NCBI RefSeq assembly: GCF_964059235.1
Contig: NZ_OZ060452.1
Coordinates: 744,001 to 808,000, forward strand
Origin: Candidatus Tisiphia endosymbiont of Nedyus quadrimaculatus
Lineage (GTDB): Bacteria; Pseudomonadota; Alphaproteobacteria; Rickettsiales; Rickettsiaceae
Length of the DNA stretch: 64,000 bases
Direction of reading: 5' to 3'
Position numbers and translations under genes: made by a program. The notes below the pieces were generated by a model that saw only the letters and a list, made by a program, of their open reading frames with translations, was not told the origin of the DNA and did no database searches. Positions 9,501 to 19,506 of this stretch are shown in pieces; the stretch's first letter is position 1, and every line of letters begins with the position of its first letter.

Positions 9501-10957
9501 TTTATATGAAACATCAAGATCTTGGCTTGGAATTATTGACTGATAAAAATTTATCTTCGACTCGAAAAGAAGAAATAGTGGAAATACAAAAAGCCATGGT
9601 AGCTTCTATTTTAGATAATGCTGGTAAGGTCGTTCAAGATCTAGCTCCTGCCTTAAAATTGACTCTACCACGATATTTTGCTGATAATAAAGATAATATT
9701 TTAGGTTTCTTGGATAAACCAGAAGTTCAGCAAAATATTAAATCTCTTGGTCTGAATCCTAAATTTGTACGTGATGCAACAGCAGCAACTATTCCATTTA
9801 TTGTTGATGTTTTACCGATAATAGCAGAACTTACTGAAAGTTGTTTAGCAGACAAAGATGGGTTAGAGCGAATTATTGAACAAACTAAAGATGTTATGAA
9901 CGTACCTGAATCTCAACAAGCAGAAAAAGTTGGTGAATTAGTAAACTCTCTTATTAAGTTTAATAAGGATAATCCTAAGGTTAAAGAAGTTTTACAAGAA
10001 AAAATACCTGAGCTTTTAATAAAACATGCTAAAGACCTTGGTCCTGTGGTTGAGAAATTTTTAAATGAAACCGAGATGGGTAAAAAACTAAAACTAAAAG
10101 GTGAGGCAGTTGTTAAAGTACTAGGGGATCATGCTAAGGAAGTAGGAACAATAACGGCTTCCTATAAGAAGGGAGAATATAGTGCAATGGTTCGTCCATT
10201 GATTAATTTGTTATCTGATGCAAAAGTTCTAAGTTTAGCTGTAGGAGCTACTATTAACCTTTGGAAGTATAATTTTCAAAAACATTTTGTGTCTAATTCA
10301 ACACGTGAAAAAGTAATTGGTGAAAAAATGGGTCAAATTATTGGAGATATTTTGCCAAGTCCTCTTTTAGTATCATTGCCAGGAGAGAAAAGATATTTAT
10401 CTTCCATTTTTCAGGAGCAGGCTGAAAAATATAGTCGAAGTAATTCATATGAGTATTCACCAATACTTGATTATTCCTTAAGTAATAAAGATTTAAGAGG
10501 ATTATCTTTTGAAAAAGTAGATATGAAATTAGATAATTTTGAAATTAAAGGATTTAATTTTAATGAAGTGACATTAGGAAAATGTTCTCTGAAAAATGCT
10601 GAATTGAAAGAATGTTCTTTTAAGAGAGTTACTTTTAAAGAACATATAGACTTTGAAGGAGCTACCATTGATGGTAATACTTTAACTACACTGCTTCCGG
10701 AAATTAAAAAATATAATAAAAAACATCCAGAAAAAACAATGAATTTAGATAATATAAGAGTTGTTGGGAATATAAGCGAGGAAGTTAAATCAAATCCTTT
10801 GCTAAAAAATGTAGATTTGAATAAAGCTACTATAAAAAAAATAAAAGTTGTTCCACCAGTACCTAAGGCAAGTCAAACAATGTCGCCAAATGAACATAGA
10901 AGAAGATATGATAGAAATGCTAACAAAGAAAGACAAACAAATCTGTTAATCAGATAA
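6521..10957 (+). CDS. giant pentapeptide-repeat protein (1478 residues)
   Basis: A GAGGAG ribosome binding site at 6509-6514 precedes the ATG. The N-terminus has a module of the form K-D-I-..-Y..A...LSLN...K...I.AD.S.R, found at about residues 23-70 and again at about 285-325. Each copy leads into pentapeptide repeats of the A(D/N)LxX type: a short block at about 80-135 and a long one at about 335-690. A long helical region (about 700-1290) without recognisable domains follows, then a third short repeat block (about 1323-1386) and a basic tail. Pentapeptide repeats form a right-handed beta-helix, often a protein-binding or DNA-mimic scaffold. No signal peptide or membrane span is evident. The function is unknown. 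A secreted effector is possible given the size and lifestyle, but that is inference. Confidence 0.85.
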   Translation: MVKKKYAFDDPDVKIKKFRPTSKDIKDYITAQHATLASDPKESLSLNQYLKGKYFEDSNVVVVADLSDRTFSRSGNVTDLSGGDFTGCIFKNTTFKECNLADAVFCDVDFDKAYFEDTILQNIDFRGADLANCRFSDSYKGYSQIGKERDIEGIKFSTTSSLGRKYADIKSDLVRKKEQQYLISSKQKELEEAEKKLSLKAQAWRIGGYKTGDSEYDRLEEELKLMVEQKIFPREDNPMHETFQNIYGSSSCTFDPAYVRGSTKEQRNQETQYVPLARKDIEQYLQARKSNENLSLNDFAKSKLEKSQIRSGARIIADCSSRVDTSTNNEWYDRVDLSGLDFSGADLRGAVFAGSVLSGCKFNGTNISEANFESAELDGANFLGSKADNANLFNSNLSQAVVDNSQFTHAFMARSNGQEVVINNSNFDYANIKNGKWDHAKLTDSTFNQADLQGIALISADLRRVQMQHAILDKAILIECQVIESDLSNALMEKAEAHKAKFKDTILQNIEAKGLDLSDAELSGLTKLDGANLEAAILRRINAEGVNFINANLNMVEAQKANFRNAILEGVEVKFANLTEAVLEGANAKGINTSYSILKKVHAQKADFSNSIMRSIDAQEGDFTEVIFMNGDLTKSKLQQAILEKVQAEKVKLEGVNLRAAKLAEADLSKATVDIDTDIVDVNLMGLKGTFIQNGQEIIPQKLQEEQKQLEQVKKAEQLELTLENLPHIAVGLLKETGAFLLDIATIVPSAIRNPLDTKKLLYDELYADFLKFQEVSEKLLSDKLLIEERQKLQKEQVEHASNLIKGAGAVADIYIPALNEARSDLLKDQIAQRVLLPVLSIVLNPAPMISPTEASRVNPDIFDGVDKNFIRRIVPLVLKLGGGILEGESNKKVQEIYKNLIISNENSGRDIIKNALEIFTSPKVAELVKKDLVEFLRDPANQKEITKIAENVLDDTFTRFVSKEFFKNTMLLATNASSTILDHTPEMVMIYELYMKHQDLGLELLTDKNLSSTRKEEIVEIQKAMVASILDNAGKVVQDLAPALKLTLPRYFADNKDNILGFLDKPEVQQNIKSLGLNPKFVRDATAATIPFIVDVLPIIAELTESCLADKDGLERIIEQTKDVMNVPESQQAEKVGELVNSLIKFNKDNPKVKEVLQEKIPELLIKHAKDLGPVVEKFLNETEMGKKLKLKGEAVVKVLGDHAKEVGTITASYKKGEYSAMVRPLINLLSDAKVLSLAVGATINLWKYNFQKHFVSNSTREKVIGEKMGQIIGDILPSPLLVSLPGEKRYLSSIFQEQAEKYSRSNSYEYSPILDYSLSNKDLRGLSFEKVDMKLDNFEIKGFNFNEVTLGKCSLKNAELKECSFKRVTFKEHIDFEGATIDGNTLTTLLPEIKKYNKKHPEKTMNLDNIRVVGNISEEVKSNPLLKNVDLNKATIKKIKVVPPVPKASQTMSPNEHRRRYDRNANKERQTNLLIR

Positions 10958-10965
10958 AATAATGT

Positions 10966-10994
10966 TTGACATTGTTCTGAATAATCGGTATAAA
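10966..10994 (+). promoter_or_regulatory. sigma70-type promoter of the 23S-5S rRNA unit
   Basis: TTGACA at 10966-10971, a 17-base spacer and TATAAA at 10989-10994 give a near-consensus housekeeping promoter. It starts 8 bases after the pentapeptide gene stop and about 160 bases before mature 23S. Its strength and position fit an independent promoter for the separated 23S-5S unit. The predicted start site is near 11001. Confidence 0.85.
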
Positions 10995-11033
10995 ACTTCA
11001 CACAGGGCAACAATCCTGTAGCTGTTTGAAAAG

Positions 11034-11142
11034 TTGATAAAACTGAAAACTAAATACACACTGCGATAATAAAAATTTATGATCGTGAGTGGATACTGTA
11101 AAGTAGCAGAATTAGTTCTGTACACATCGTACAATCTCAAGC
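11034..11142 (+). other. 5' strands of the pre-23S processing stems
   Basis: TTGATAAAACTGAAAAC at 11034-11050 is exactly complementary to 13983-13999. The 37 bases at 11106-11142 (GCAGAATTAG...CTCAAGC) are largely complementary to 13933-13967. Together they bring the two ends of the 23S precursor into a long duplex of the kind cut by RNase III during rRNA maturation. Confidence 0.85.
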
Positions 11143-11151
11143 TTTAAAAGA

Positions 11152-13932
<2,781 letters not shown>

Positions 13933-13935
<3 letters not shown>

Positions 13936-13999
13936 GAGGTTGTACTTGTGTACAGCATTAATTCTGCAAGAAACATAAAAAGGTTTTCAGTTTTATCAA
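13933..13999 (+). other. 3' strands of the pre-23S processing stems
   Basis: 13933-13967 pairs with 11106-11142 and 13983-13999 pairs exactly with 11034-11050. The outer stem lies in the 23S-5S spacer, so cutting here would release pre-23S from the 5S part of the transcript. No tRNA gene lies in the spacer. Confidence 0.85.
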
Positions 14000-14080
14000 C
14001 AACTCAAATTTTAGACCTCTTTTGAAGTTATGGTTCTATGAATAAATGTCTAAAGAAGTCTATATATATAAATTTGTATT

Positions 14081-14204
14081 GCTAGCTTGGTGGTTATAGC
14101 ACGAGTGAAACACCCGATCCCATACCGAACTCGAACGTGAAACCTCGTAGTGCTGATGGTACTATGCCCTGAGGCATGGGAGAGTAAGTTGCTGCCAAGC
14201 TTGC
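14081..14204 (+). rRNA. rrf: 5S ribosomal RNA
   Basis: The closing stem GCTAGCTTGG / CCAAGCTTGC, the loop sequence CACCCGATCCCATACCGAACTCG and the helix CCCTGAGGCATGGGAGAGTA are characteristic of 5S rRNA. It follows 23S after about 145 bases. The ends are estimated from the terminal stem and may be off by a few bases. Confidence 0.95.
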
Positions 14205-14229
14205 AATGCAAATTTTTTATGAAGGTCAT

Positions 14230-14341
14230 GTACACTCGAATGATCCTACGAATTGGATTTGAAAATGAGGGGTGAACTAAAGTAGTACGCGAGCTCCTGA
14301 TGTTTTTCAAAAAAACAATTCTTAAAAGCATAAGAGTGTAC
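14230..14341. repeat. palindromic repeat of the TATACTCGAATG family
   Basis: It starts GTACACTCGAATGATCCTAC and ends CATAAGAGTGTAC, with inner arms GAATTGGATTTGAAAA and TTTTTCAAAAAAACAATTC. It shares the core TGAGGGG...TACGCGAG.TCCTGAT with the copies at 6363 and 39682. It sits just after 5S and could act as a transcript end, although no T-run follows. Confidence 0.8.
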
Positions 14342-14503
14342 AGATTGTCATTAGACCTTTGTTTTGTGTTCCAATTCCCCAAATCATTTAACTACCCTTG
14401 CAAGCAAGCCTTTTAAAAAGTAAGTTTTTAAAAATCAATTAAATTATCTACTAACAATAATCCATATTATTTGATAAAATTAGAGCAAAAAGAAGGAGGG
14501 AAT

Positions 14504-15076
14504 ATGAACAATATTAACACTAAGTTTTACATACCACTAGTAATACTACTTGGTATATTCACTTATTCATTAAATTTTTTTAATAAAATATCTCAGTGTT
14601 CTTTAATATTTGTGTTTTTAGCTTTAACTGCAAATATCATATCTGAACTATATGGCAGGAAAAAAGCTTTGACTGCTGTGACGTTGTGTATAATAGTAAG
14701 CTTTGGCTTGTTATGGGACTTCAATTATTATATTCATGGTCGTGTTATTAATGGAATTATTATTGTATCTTTGGTATCTATATTGTTATCAACATATTGT
14801 AGTACAAGTGTATTTTTACAGCTCAAGTCAACATGTTCTTTGAATACAAGAAATTTTGCTGGTTTAATGATGGGTGCGGTTGTAGATGGTATTGTGATGT
14901 CAGGATTCTTTGTAAATATATTCTCTACAAGTAGAGTTTTGTCGGTATTTTTAAAAGAAGTATTATTTAAATGTGCATATTCATTAACAGTTTATATATG
15001 TATATTTTTGGGATCATTTTTAGTCCAAAAAGTATATTGCAATAATAGGAGTACCCGTGAACTGAGGAATTCTTGA
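14504..15076 (+). CDS. VUT-family membrane protein (YhhQ-like queuosine-precursor transporter)
   Basis: The start is set at 14504 because AGGAGG (14493-14498) lies directly upstream, giving 190 residues. An upstream in-frame TTG at 14471 has no such site. About six hydrophobic segments are visible. The family signature appears as ALTANIISELYGRKKA (normally D..NE.YGrk.A) after the second span, and GAVVDGIVMSGFF matches the later Q/D..I..FF motif. YhhQ proteins import 7-cyano-7-deazaguanine or related precursors for tRNA queuosine. The Asp of the family's TD motif is Asn here. The exact substrate is inferred. Confidence 0.75.
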   Translation: MNNINTKFYIPLVILLGIFTYSLNFFNKISQCSLIFVFLALTANIISELYGRKKALTAVTLCIIVSFGLLWDFNYYIHGRVINGIIIVSLVSILLSTYCSTSVFLQLKSTCSLNTRNFAGLMMGAVVDGIVMSGFFVNIFSTSRVLSVFLKEVLFKCAYSLTVYICIFLGSFLVQKVYCNNRSTRELRNS

Positions 15077-15088
15077 ATAAAAAATATA

Positions 15089-15285
15089 GCTGAGTATACT
15101 GCTATCATTTCAAGAGTTGGTAGACGATAGAATCAAAATCATGATAGTAGCGGGAATTACCAAGTCGAGGGACTAGGGTCGTACAGTTAGTACGTGAGTA
15201 TACCCTTCGCCTTTCAAGTGTTGGTGTTGTGGCACGATGGGACTTCGCGTATTCATGTAGGTTTGACTACGTTCCGTTCGCTCGC
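15089..15285. repeat. left part of a dispersed repeat, cut by the IS4-like insertion
   Basis: The sequence GAGTATACTGC...GTTGGTAGACGATAGAATCAAAATCATGATAG resembles the repeats at about 935 and 1761. It continues to the target duplication GTTCGCTCGC at 15276-15285. Its continuation lies on the other side of the insertion from 19044 to about 19152. No reading frame is seen. Confidence 0.6.
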
Positions 15286-15292
15286 CTTACTA

Positions 15293-15448
15293 TTACCCAC
15301 AAATATTATAGTTAGCTAATTGATAACCTTGAACTAGATCAAATAACCGTTGCCATCCTCTCCACAATACAATAGGACCAGGCTCTGGATCATTTTTTCT
15401 TGCTAAATACCCACCCAATTTAGCAACCCATATTATAGCATTTTTTAT
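15293..15448 (-). pseudogene. IS4-family transposase, C-terminal remnant
   Basis: The frame reads IKNAIIWVAKLGGYLARKND and then WRGWQRLFDLVQGYQLA up to a stop inside the terminal repeat. This matches the C-terminal end of IS50-type transposases (A..ARLGGF......W.GW..L). The piece joins the IS66 end directly. Between it and the N-terminal piece at 17898-18942, roughly 70-90 codons of a normal transposase, including the region of the catalytic Glu (YREK-type), are absent. Confidence 0.85.
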
Positions 15449-15483
15449 GTAACCGTCTAGTAAAGGTGGTCTAGAATTATTAT

Positions 15484-17091
15484 TTATTCTAGTATAATAT
15501 TCCAAGGGAGGAGGTCTGCAATTTTATGGGCTTTATAATCCTGAATTGTTGCAAGCACTTTTTGCATGTATTTCCAAGGATTGATGTTATTTAATTTAGC
15601 AGTTTCGATAATGGAATAGATAATAGCGGCAGTATGACCACCACTGTCTGATCCAGCAAAAAGCCAATTCTTTCGCCCTATGGCAATTGATCTCATTGCA
15701 CGCTCTGCGGCGTTGTTGTCGATTTCTATTTTTCCATTATCCAAGAATTTCATCAGTGCTTTTTGATTATTCAAAGCATAAGCAATAGCTTTTGCTGTAC
15801 TGCTTTTTTTAGGCAGTTGGTCATAGGCTTTCCTGAAAGCTGCAAACAATTTTTCCACCAGCACTTTAGATTGTTTCGAGCGTGCCTCTAGCCTCTTATC
15901 AGGTTCTAATCCTCTTATGTTAGCTTCGATGCCATAAATTTCACCAATCTGCTCCAATATGGCAATAGCTATATTGGCTTTATCATTTGCTATTGTTACT
16001 TCGTAAAACTTACGGCGTACATGAGCCCAACATGCTGCTTCCTCTATCTTAGCAGCTGATTTTTCATCATTGACATATAATTGGTCATAACCATCATAAG
16101 CATCTGCATGTAGCACCCCTGTAAAATCTTTTAGATGCTCAATCGGTCTTATTCCTTTCCGATCAGGGCTATAAAAATAGCAAACTGCAACTGGAGACTT
16201 ATCCCCATGAGGTCTACCATCTGATACATAGGTCCATATTCTCCCAATTTTGGTTTTACCAATCCCAGGAGCTAACACTCTTACTGGCGTATCATCACCA
16301 TGTATCTGTTTACTCGCAAAGACAAATTGTTGAATTGCTTTGGCTATTGGCTCTAGCAATCTAGCACATTGTCCCGCCCAGCTTGCCATTGTTGTCCTCG
16401 AAATTTCTACGCCTTCTCTCTCATAAATTTGCGATTGACGATATAATGGCAGATGATTGCAATATTTCTGAATTAATATATGTGCCAGTAACCCAGACCC
16501 CGGCTTACCTTTATCAATGGCTTTTGATGGTGCGTAGGCTTGTACTATCTTCTCACAGTGGGTGCAGGCACAGCGTGGTCTTACATGCCGTATCACCTTA
16601 AATGATGATGGAACATATTCTAATGTTTCTGAGATATCATCACTTATCTTACGGAATTCCACCCCACCACATGCAGGACACTGATCAACAGGTTTTAATA
16701 CCACATCTTCTCTTGGTAAATGCTTAGGTAATTTTTGTCGTTTTGGCTTCTGCTTACTATTATCGACAGTAGCGATACTCTTATCGGAATTAATATTATC
16801 TTGCTCAGTTTTAAATCCTAAAATAAGCTCATTTTCTTCTATTTTAAGCTCAATCTCCTCTATTTGTTTATCTAGCTTTTCTGATGATTTCCCATAACGC
16901 TTTGCTTTTAGTAATGCCAGCTGTTCTCTTAATGATTGATTCTCAGTGGTTAATGACTGGTTTTCTGTAGTCAGCAATTGATTCTCTGTAATTAGTGACT
17001 GTATATTATTATTTAATGCCGCAAGCATCTTATGCAACACTGGTATATCACTAGGTGAATTGTTTAAATCATAAACCATAACTGTTATCAA
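15484..17091 (-). CDS. tnpC: IS66 transposase TnpC
   Basis: 535 residues. The N-terminal coiled coil shows a repeated LTTENQSL heptad-like pattern (about 38-55). A Cys4 zinc-finger-like segment follows (CPACGGVEF, about 138-146, and CACTHCEK, about 173-180), then the DDE core with HGDDTPVRVL (about 264), HADAYDGYDQLY (about 328) and IDNNAAERAMR (about 455-465, the Glu). This is the catalytic protein of IS66. It reads through without frameshift and looks functional. Confidence 0.95.
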   Translation of the reverse strand: MITVMVYDLNNSPSDIPVLHKMLAALNNNIQSLITENQLLTTENQSLTTENQSLREQLALLKAKRYGKSSEKLDKQIEEIELKIEENELILGFKTEQDNINSDKSIATVDNSKQKPKRQKLPKHLPREDVVLKPVDQCPACGGVEFRKISDDISETLEYVPSSFKVIRHVRPRCACTHCEKIVQAYAPSKAIDKGKPGSGLLAHILIQKYCNHLPLYRQSQIYEREGVEISRTTMASWAGQCARLLEPIAKAIQQFVFASKQIHGDDTPVRVLAPGIGKTKIGRIWTYVSDGRPHGDKSPVAVCYFYSPDRKGIRPIEHLKDFTGVLHADAYDGYDQLYVNDEKSAAKIEEAACWAHVRRKFYEVTIANDKANIAIAILEQIGEIYGIEANIRGLEPDKRLEARSKQSKVLVEKLFAAFRKAYDQLPKKSSTAKAIAYALNNQKALMKFLDNGKIEIDNNAAERAMRSIAIGRKNWLFAGSDSGGHTAAIIYSIIETAKLNNINPWKYMQKVLATIQDYKAHKIADLLPWNIILE

Positions 17092-17116
17092 TAATATATA
17101 CTTTTACATCAAATTT

Positions 17117-17467
17117 TTATCCAGCATATTGAGGTCTATTAAACCATTTTGGATTCCGCCAGTCAATAGCTTCTATCAACATTGATAGCTGGGCTTTGGT
17201 AATTCCAACAGATTGCTTCTCGTCAACCTTAGGCCATATAAATTTACCGCTATCAAGACATTTGTAATATAAACAAAAACCTTGTCCGTCCCACCACAAT
17301 ATTTTTATCCGGTCAGCCTTTTTACCCCTAAATACAAATAAGGCACTCTTGTGAAATTGCTCTGACAATATTGATTGTGCCAGTATTGATAAACCGTTAA
17401 TGCCCTTACGCATGTCAGTACAACCGGTACAAAGATAGATCTTGCTATCATGCCCTATATCTAGCAT
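17117..17467 (-). CDS. tnpB: IS66 accessory protein TnpB
   Basis: 116 residues with the IS66 Orf2 signature: CTDMRKGINGLSILAQ, then LFVFRGKKADRIKILWWDGQGFCLYYKCLDSGKFIWP. Its start overlaps the tnpA end by 7 bases and tnpC follows after 25 bases, the normal IS66 operon. It is needed for transposition in studied IS66 members; its biochemical role is not settled. Confidence 0.95.
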   Translation of the reverse strand: MLDIGHDSKIYLCTGCTDMRKGINGLSILAQSILSEQFHKSALFVFRGKKADRIKILWWDGQGFCLYYKCLDSGKFIWPKVDEKQSVGITKAQLSMLIEAIDWRNPKWFNRPQYAG

Positions 17468-17814
17468 GCTCTATCCAATATTTTAACTATCTCTAATAAT
17501 TTGCTACTACTAACATTACCTTCAATTGATAAAGAAAAATCACTAAATGTCAATTCAGCTTTCTTTAATATTGCACATTTTGTTTCCTGTACTGTTGTTT
17601 TCTGTATTGATAATTCTACAAATTTGTTGCCTGAATTATTTACTGCTGCCTCTTCCCCTCTTATTCTCCTTTCCTTACTACGCCATCCGTATAATGTCTT
17701 CTTCGAAATTCCATAAGACTGAGCAACTTGTGATATAACACACCCGGACACATATGACTCTGAAATTATTTGTCTCTTTTGTTCAGCTGTAATAGACATC
17801 CTACTTTTATTCAT
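17461..17814 (-). CDS. tnpA: IS66 accessory protein TnpA
   Basis: 117 residues with a helix-turn-helix of the transposase_8/IS3-OrfA type at the N-terminus (SITAEQKRQIISESYVSGC and then QVAQSYGISKKTLYGWRSK). The remainder is a variable C-terminal half. It overlaps tnpB and is the first gene of the IS66 operon. It probably binds the element ends. Confidence 0.92.
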   Translation of the reverse strand: MNKSRMSITAEQKRQIISESYVSGCVISQVAQSYGISKKTLYGWRSKERRIRGEEAAVNNSGNKFVELSIQKTTVQETKCAILKKAELTFSDFSLSIEGNVSSSKLLEIVKILDRAC

Positions 17815-17897
17815 ACTATTATTCCTTTGTTCTTTCTACTACAGAATAATACTTACATCTTTCTTCTTTTATAAGACCACCTTTACTAGACGGTTAC

Positions 17898-18942
17898 ATC
17901 TTAAACAATACCATCTTACTTTCTCTATAGCTTCTTCAAAATTATTGATAACTATATTGGTTAGTAACATCCATTCTAATGGTGTTGTTCCACTAGGGGG
18001 GCGACGCTCAATAACATTGATGGCATATACTGGTAAATTTGGCAATGTTTCTGTTTTATGTCTTACATTGTTTACAGGAGGATTCATTATAAATTTTCCA
18101 AATCTAACTTCCAAATGTCTAATCCTATTAGCTTTATTTTCTTGACTAGTATCTTTAACTGCTATTTCTCCAGCACACTGGAAACCCGATACTACCTTCC
18201 ACAAATATTGTCTATCTTTTTTGGAATATTTTGACTTTTTATTTATTTCTCTATCCTGTGCAGCTCTAACTAAAACTTTAGATTTCTGAGCTTGTGCCAA
18301 TTCAAAAAAATCATATATATCAGCTTCTCTATCACAAACAGTTATAATGTGGGTATTACCATTATTCGTTGCATTAATAGTGTTCTGTAATGCATTAAGC
18401 CACTTTATACTTTCTTTATCTTTAATATGTACCGCATTACCATGACTAGTTTTTTTTAACTGTTGTATTTCTTCAGGCACTGCTGGTCTATTGTGAATCT
18501 TTTGATCCAACAACCCAAGTGCTAATCCATTGCTAGCAACCGCAAAGGCAGTATGCATTATCAGACCTTTACATTCAATATTTTTAACATTCTTTCCCTC
18601 TTTTCTTGATAACACACCCAATCCAGTAGTTTTTTTATGACTAGTATATGTGATATAACTAGTATCTTGTATAACAAGAACTTTATCATGCTCTTTGATT
18701 CTTTCTACTGTTTTAGCAATATGGGATTCTAATATTTTTGATTCCTTAACATTATCGTTTTTAAAAAAACGATATGCTGCTTTTGTTTCTGCCCAATTTC
18801 CACATGCTTGATTAATTGAGCTTTCAGGTATATTCGCAAAATTATCAGCTATCTTTATTAACCTATCTGTCAGCCTTTTATCACCCAAAATAGCTCCACT
18901 AAATTCCTCGGTCAAATAATTATTTATTATTTCTTGACTCAT
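17898..18942 (-). pseudogene. IS4-family transposase, N-terminal remnant
   Basis: 348 codons of an IS50-like transposase. The N-terminus is LGDKRLTDRLIKIADNFA, then ACGNWAETKAAYRFFKND. The catalytic Asp segments are VLVIQDTSYITYTSHKKTTGLG (first Asp) and ITVCDREADIYDFF (second Asp), and the sequence ends at EKVRWYCLR where the IS66 end begins. The last nine residues of the longer open frame come from IS66. The C-terminal part is at 15293-15448. Confidence 0.9.
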
Positions 18943-19043
18943 ACTATACCTCTACAATGTAATATTTTAATTGCAAATCAGTATATTATTTTTACTTCTT
19001 TTTCACCATTGTTATTTTGTGGGTAATAGTAAGGTTCGCTCGC

Positions 19044-19158
19044 CACTCGTACGCCTAGCCAACTCTTGAAATTCATCAGGTATACCGCTAGAATCTTGGA
19101 TAATGACGACGTAATTCTTGATTTTCTATTCTAGAGTATATATACTCAAATGATACTA
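19044..19158. repeat. right part of the dispersed repeat cut by the IS4-like element
   Basis: Following the target duplication, the sequence continues CACTCGTACGCCTAGCCAACTCTTGAAATT to TCTAGAGTATATATACTC. The words CCAACTCTTGAAAT pair with TTTCAAGAGTTGG at 15109-15121 on the left side, so the two halves once formed one palindromic element. Confidence 0.65.
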
Positions 19159-19159
19159 G

Positions 19160-19307
19160 AGGGTGTTGGCAAAGTAGTAATAAAGTAAAATTATCGTTAT
19201 ATTTTGAGAATATATTATATAATTTTACTTATTTTGTTGACAATTTAACTAGAAAATTACTTAAAAATTTGCTTTATATAGCATTTATATGACTTTGCCA
19301 ACACCCT
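19160..19307. repeat. MITE-like element with AGGGTGTTGGCAAAGT ends
   Basis: A 148-bp element bounded by the perfect 16-bp inverted repeat AGGGTGTTGGCAAAGT (19160-19175 and 19292-19307). An inner pair AAGTAAAATTAT / ATAATTTTACTT lies inside. There is no coding frame. I cannot read a convincing target duplication. The parent IS is not in this window. Confidence 0.8.
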
Positions 19308-19506
19308 ATATAGCTAACCCAAGAAGGTCTTAGCTATATGTTAATGTTATCTCTTAGCTAAAAGCGATGTCATTCCCGCTTTCGCAGGAATGACATTGGC
19401 AGTAGTTAAGATTATATTTATACCAACTATTAGTTGCGATTCTTAAATTGCCCTGATCAAATCTAACTGAATTAACTATATCATAACTTATTTAAACAGG
19501 AATAAT
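19308..19506. repeat. half copy of the CAGGG-end MITE, upstream of the restriction-modification genes
   Basis: A hairpin TGTCATTCCCGC / GCAGGAATGACA (about 19368-19396) is followed by GTAGTTAAGATTATATTTAT...GCGATTCTTAAATTGCCCTG (ending about 19458). This parallels the right end of the element at 29700-29962 (GTGGTTAAACTTATATCTAT...GACTTTTAAATTACCCTG). The left end is absent. The promoter of the methyltransferase gene must lie in or just after this region. Confidence 0.55.

Larger units (their letters stand above)
15449..17897 (-). mobile_element. IS66-family insertion sequence, apparently intact
   Basis: 24-bp perfect inverted repeats starting GTAACCGTCTAGTAAAGG occupy 15449-15472 and 17874-17897; IS66 ends typically begin GTAA. 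The element holds tnpA, tnpB and tnpC in the standard order on the minus strand. The flanking octamers, TTTTTTAT on the left and ATCTTAAA on the right, do not match, so the usual 8-bp duplication is missing. This points to an adjacent deletion after insertion, or to recombination between two copies. Confidence 0.93.
15286..19033 (-). mobile_element. IS4-family (IS50-like) element, interrupted by IS66
   Basis: The ends are inverted repeats: CTTACTATTACCCACAAA at 15286-15303 and its complement ending at 19033. A 10-bp direct repeat GTTCGCTCGC flanks both sides (15276-15285 and 19034-19043), a target duplication in the size range of the family. Its transposase gene runs on the minus strand and is cut in two by the IS66 at 15449-17897, with part of the gene also missing. 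It cannot move by its own transposase. Confidence 0.92.

Noticed and set aside
14471-14503. Upstream TTG start for the VUT-family protein
   Set aside because: The AGGAGG site fits only the ATG at 14504; the extra 11 residues are mostly encoded by the ribosome-binding region.
19160-19307. Three- or four-base target duplication for the AGGGTGTTGGCAAAGT MITE
   Set aside because: The flanks TAG and ATA can be aligned in several ways; no unambiguous duplication is visible.
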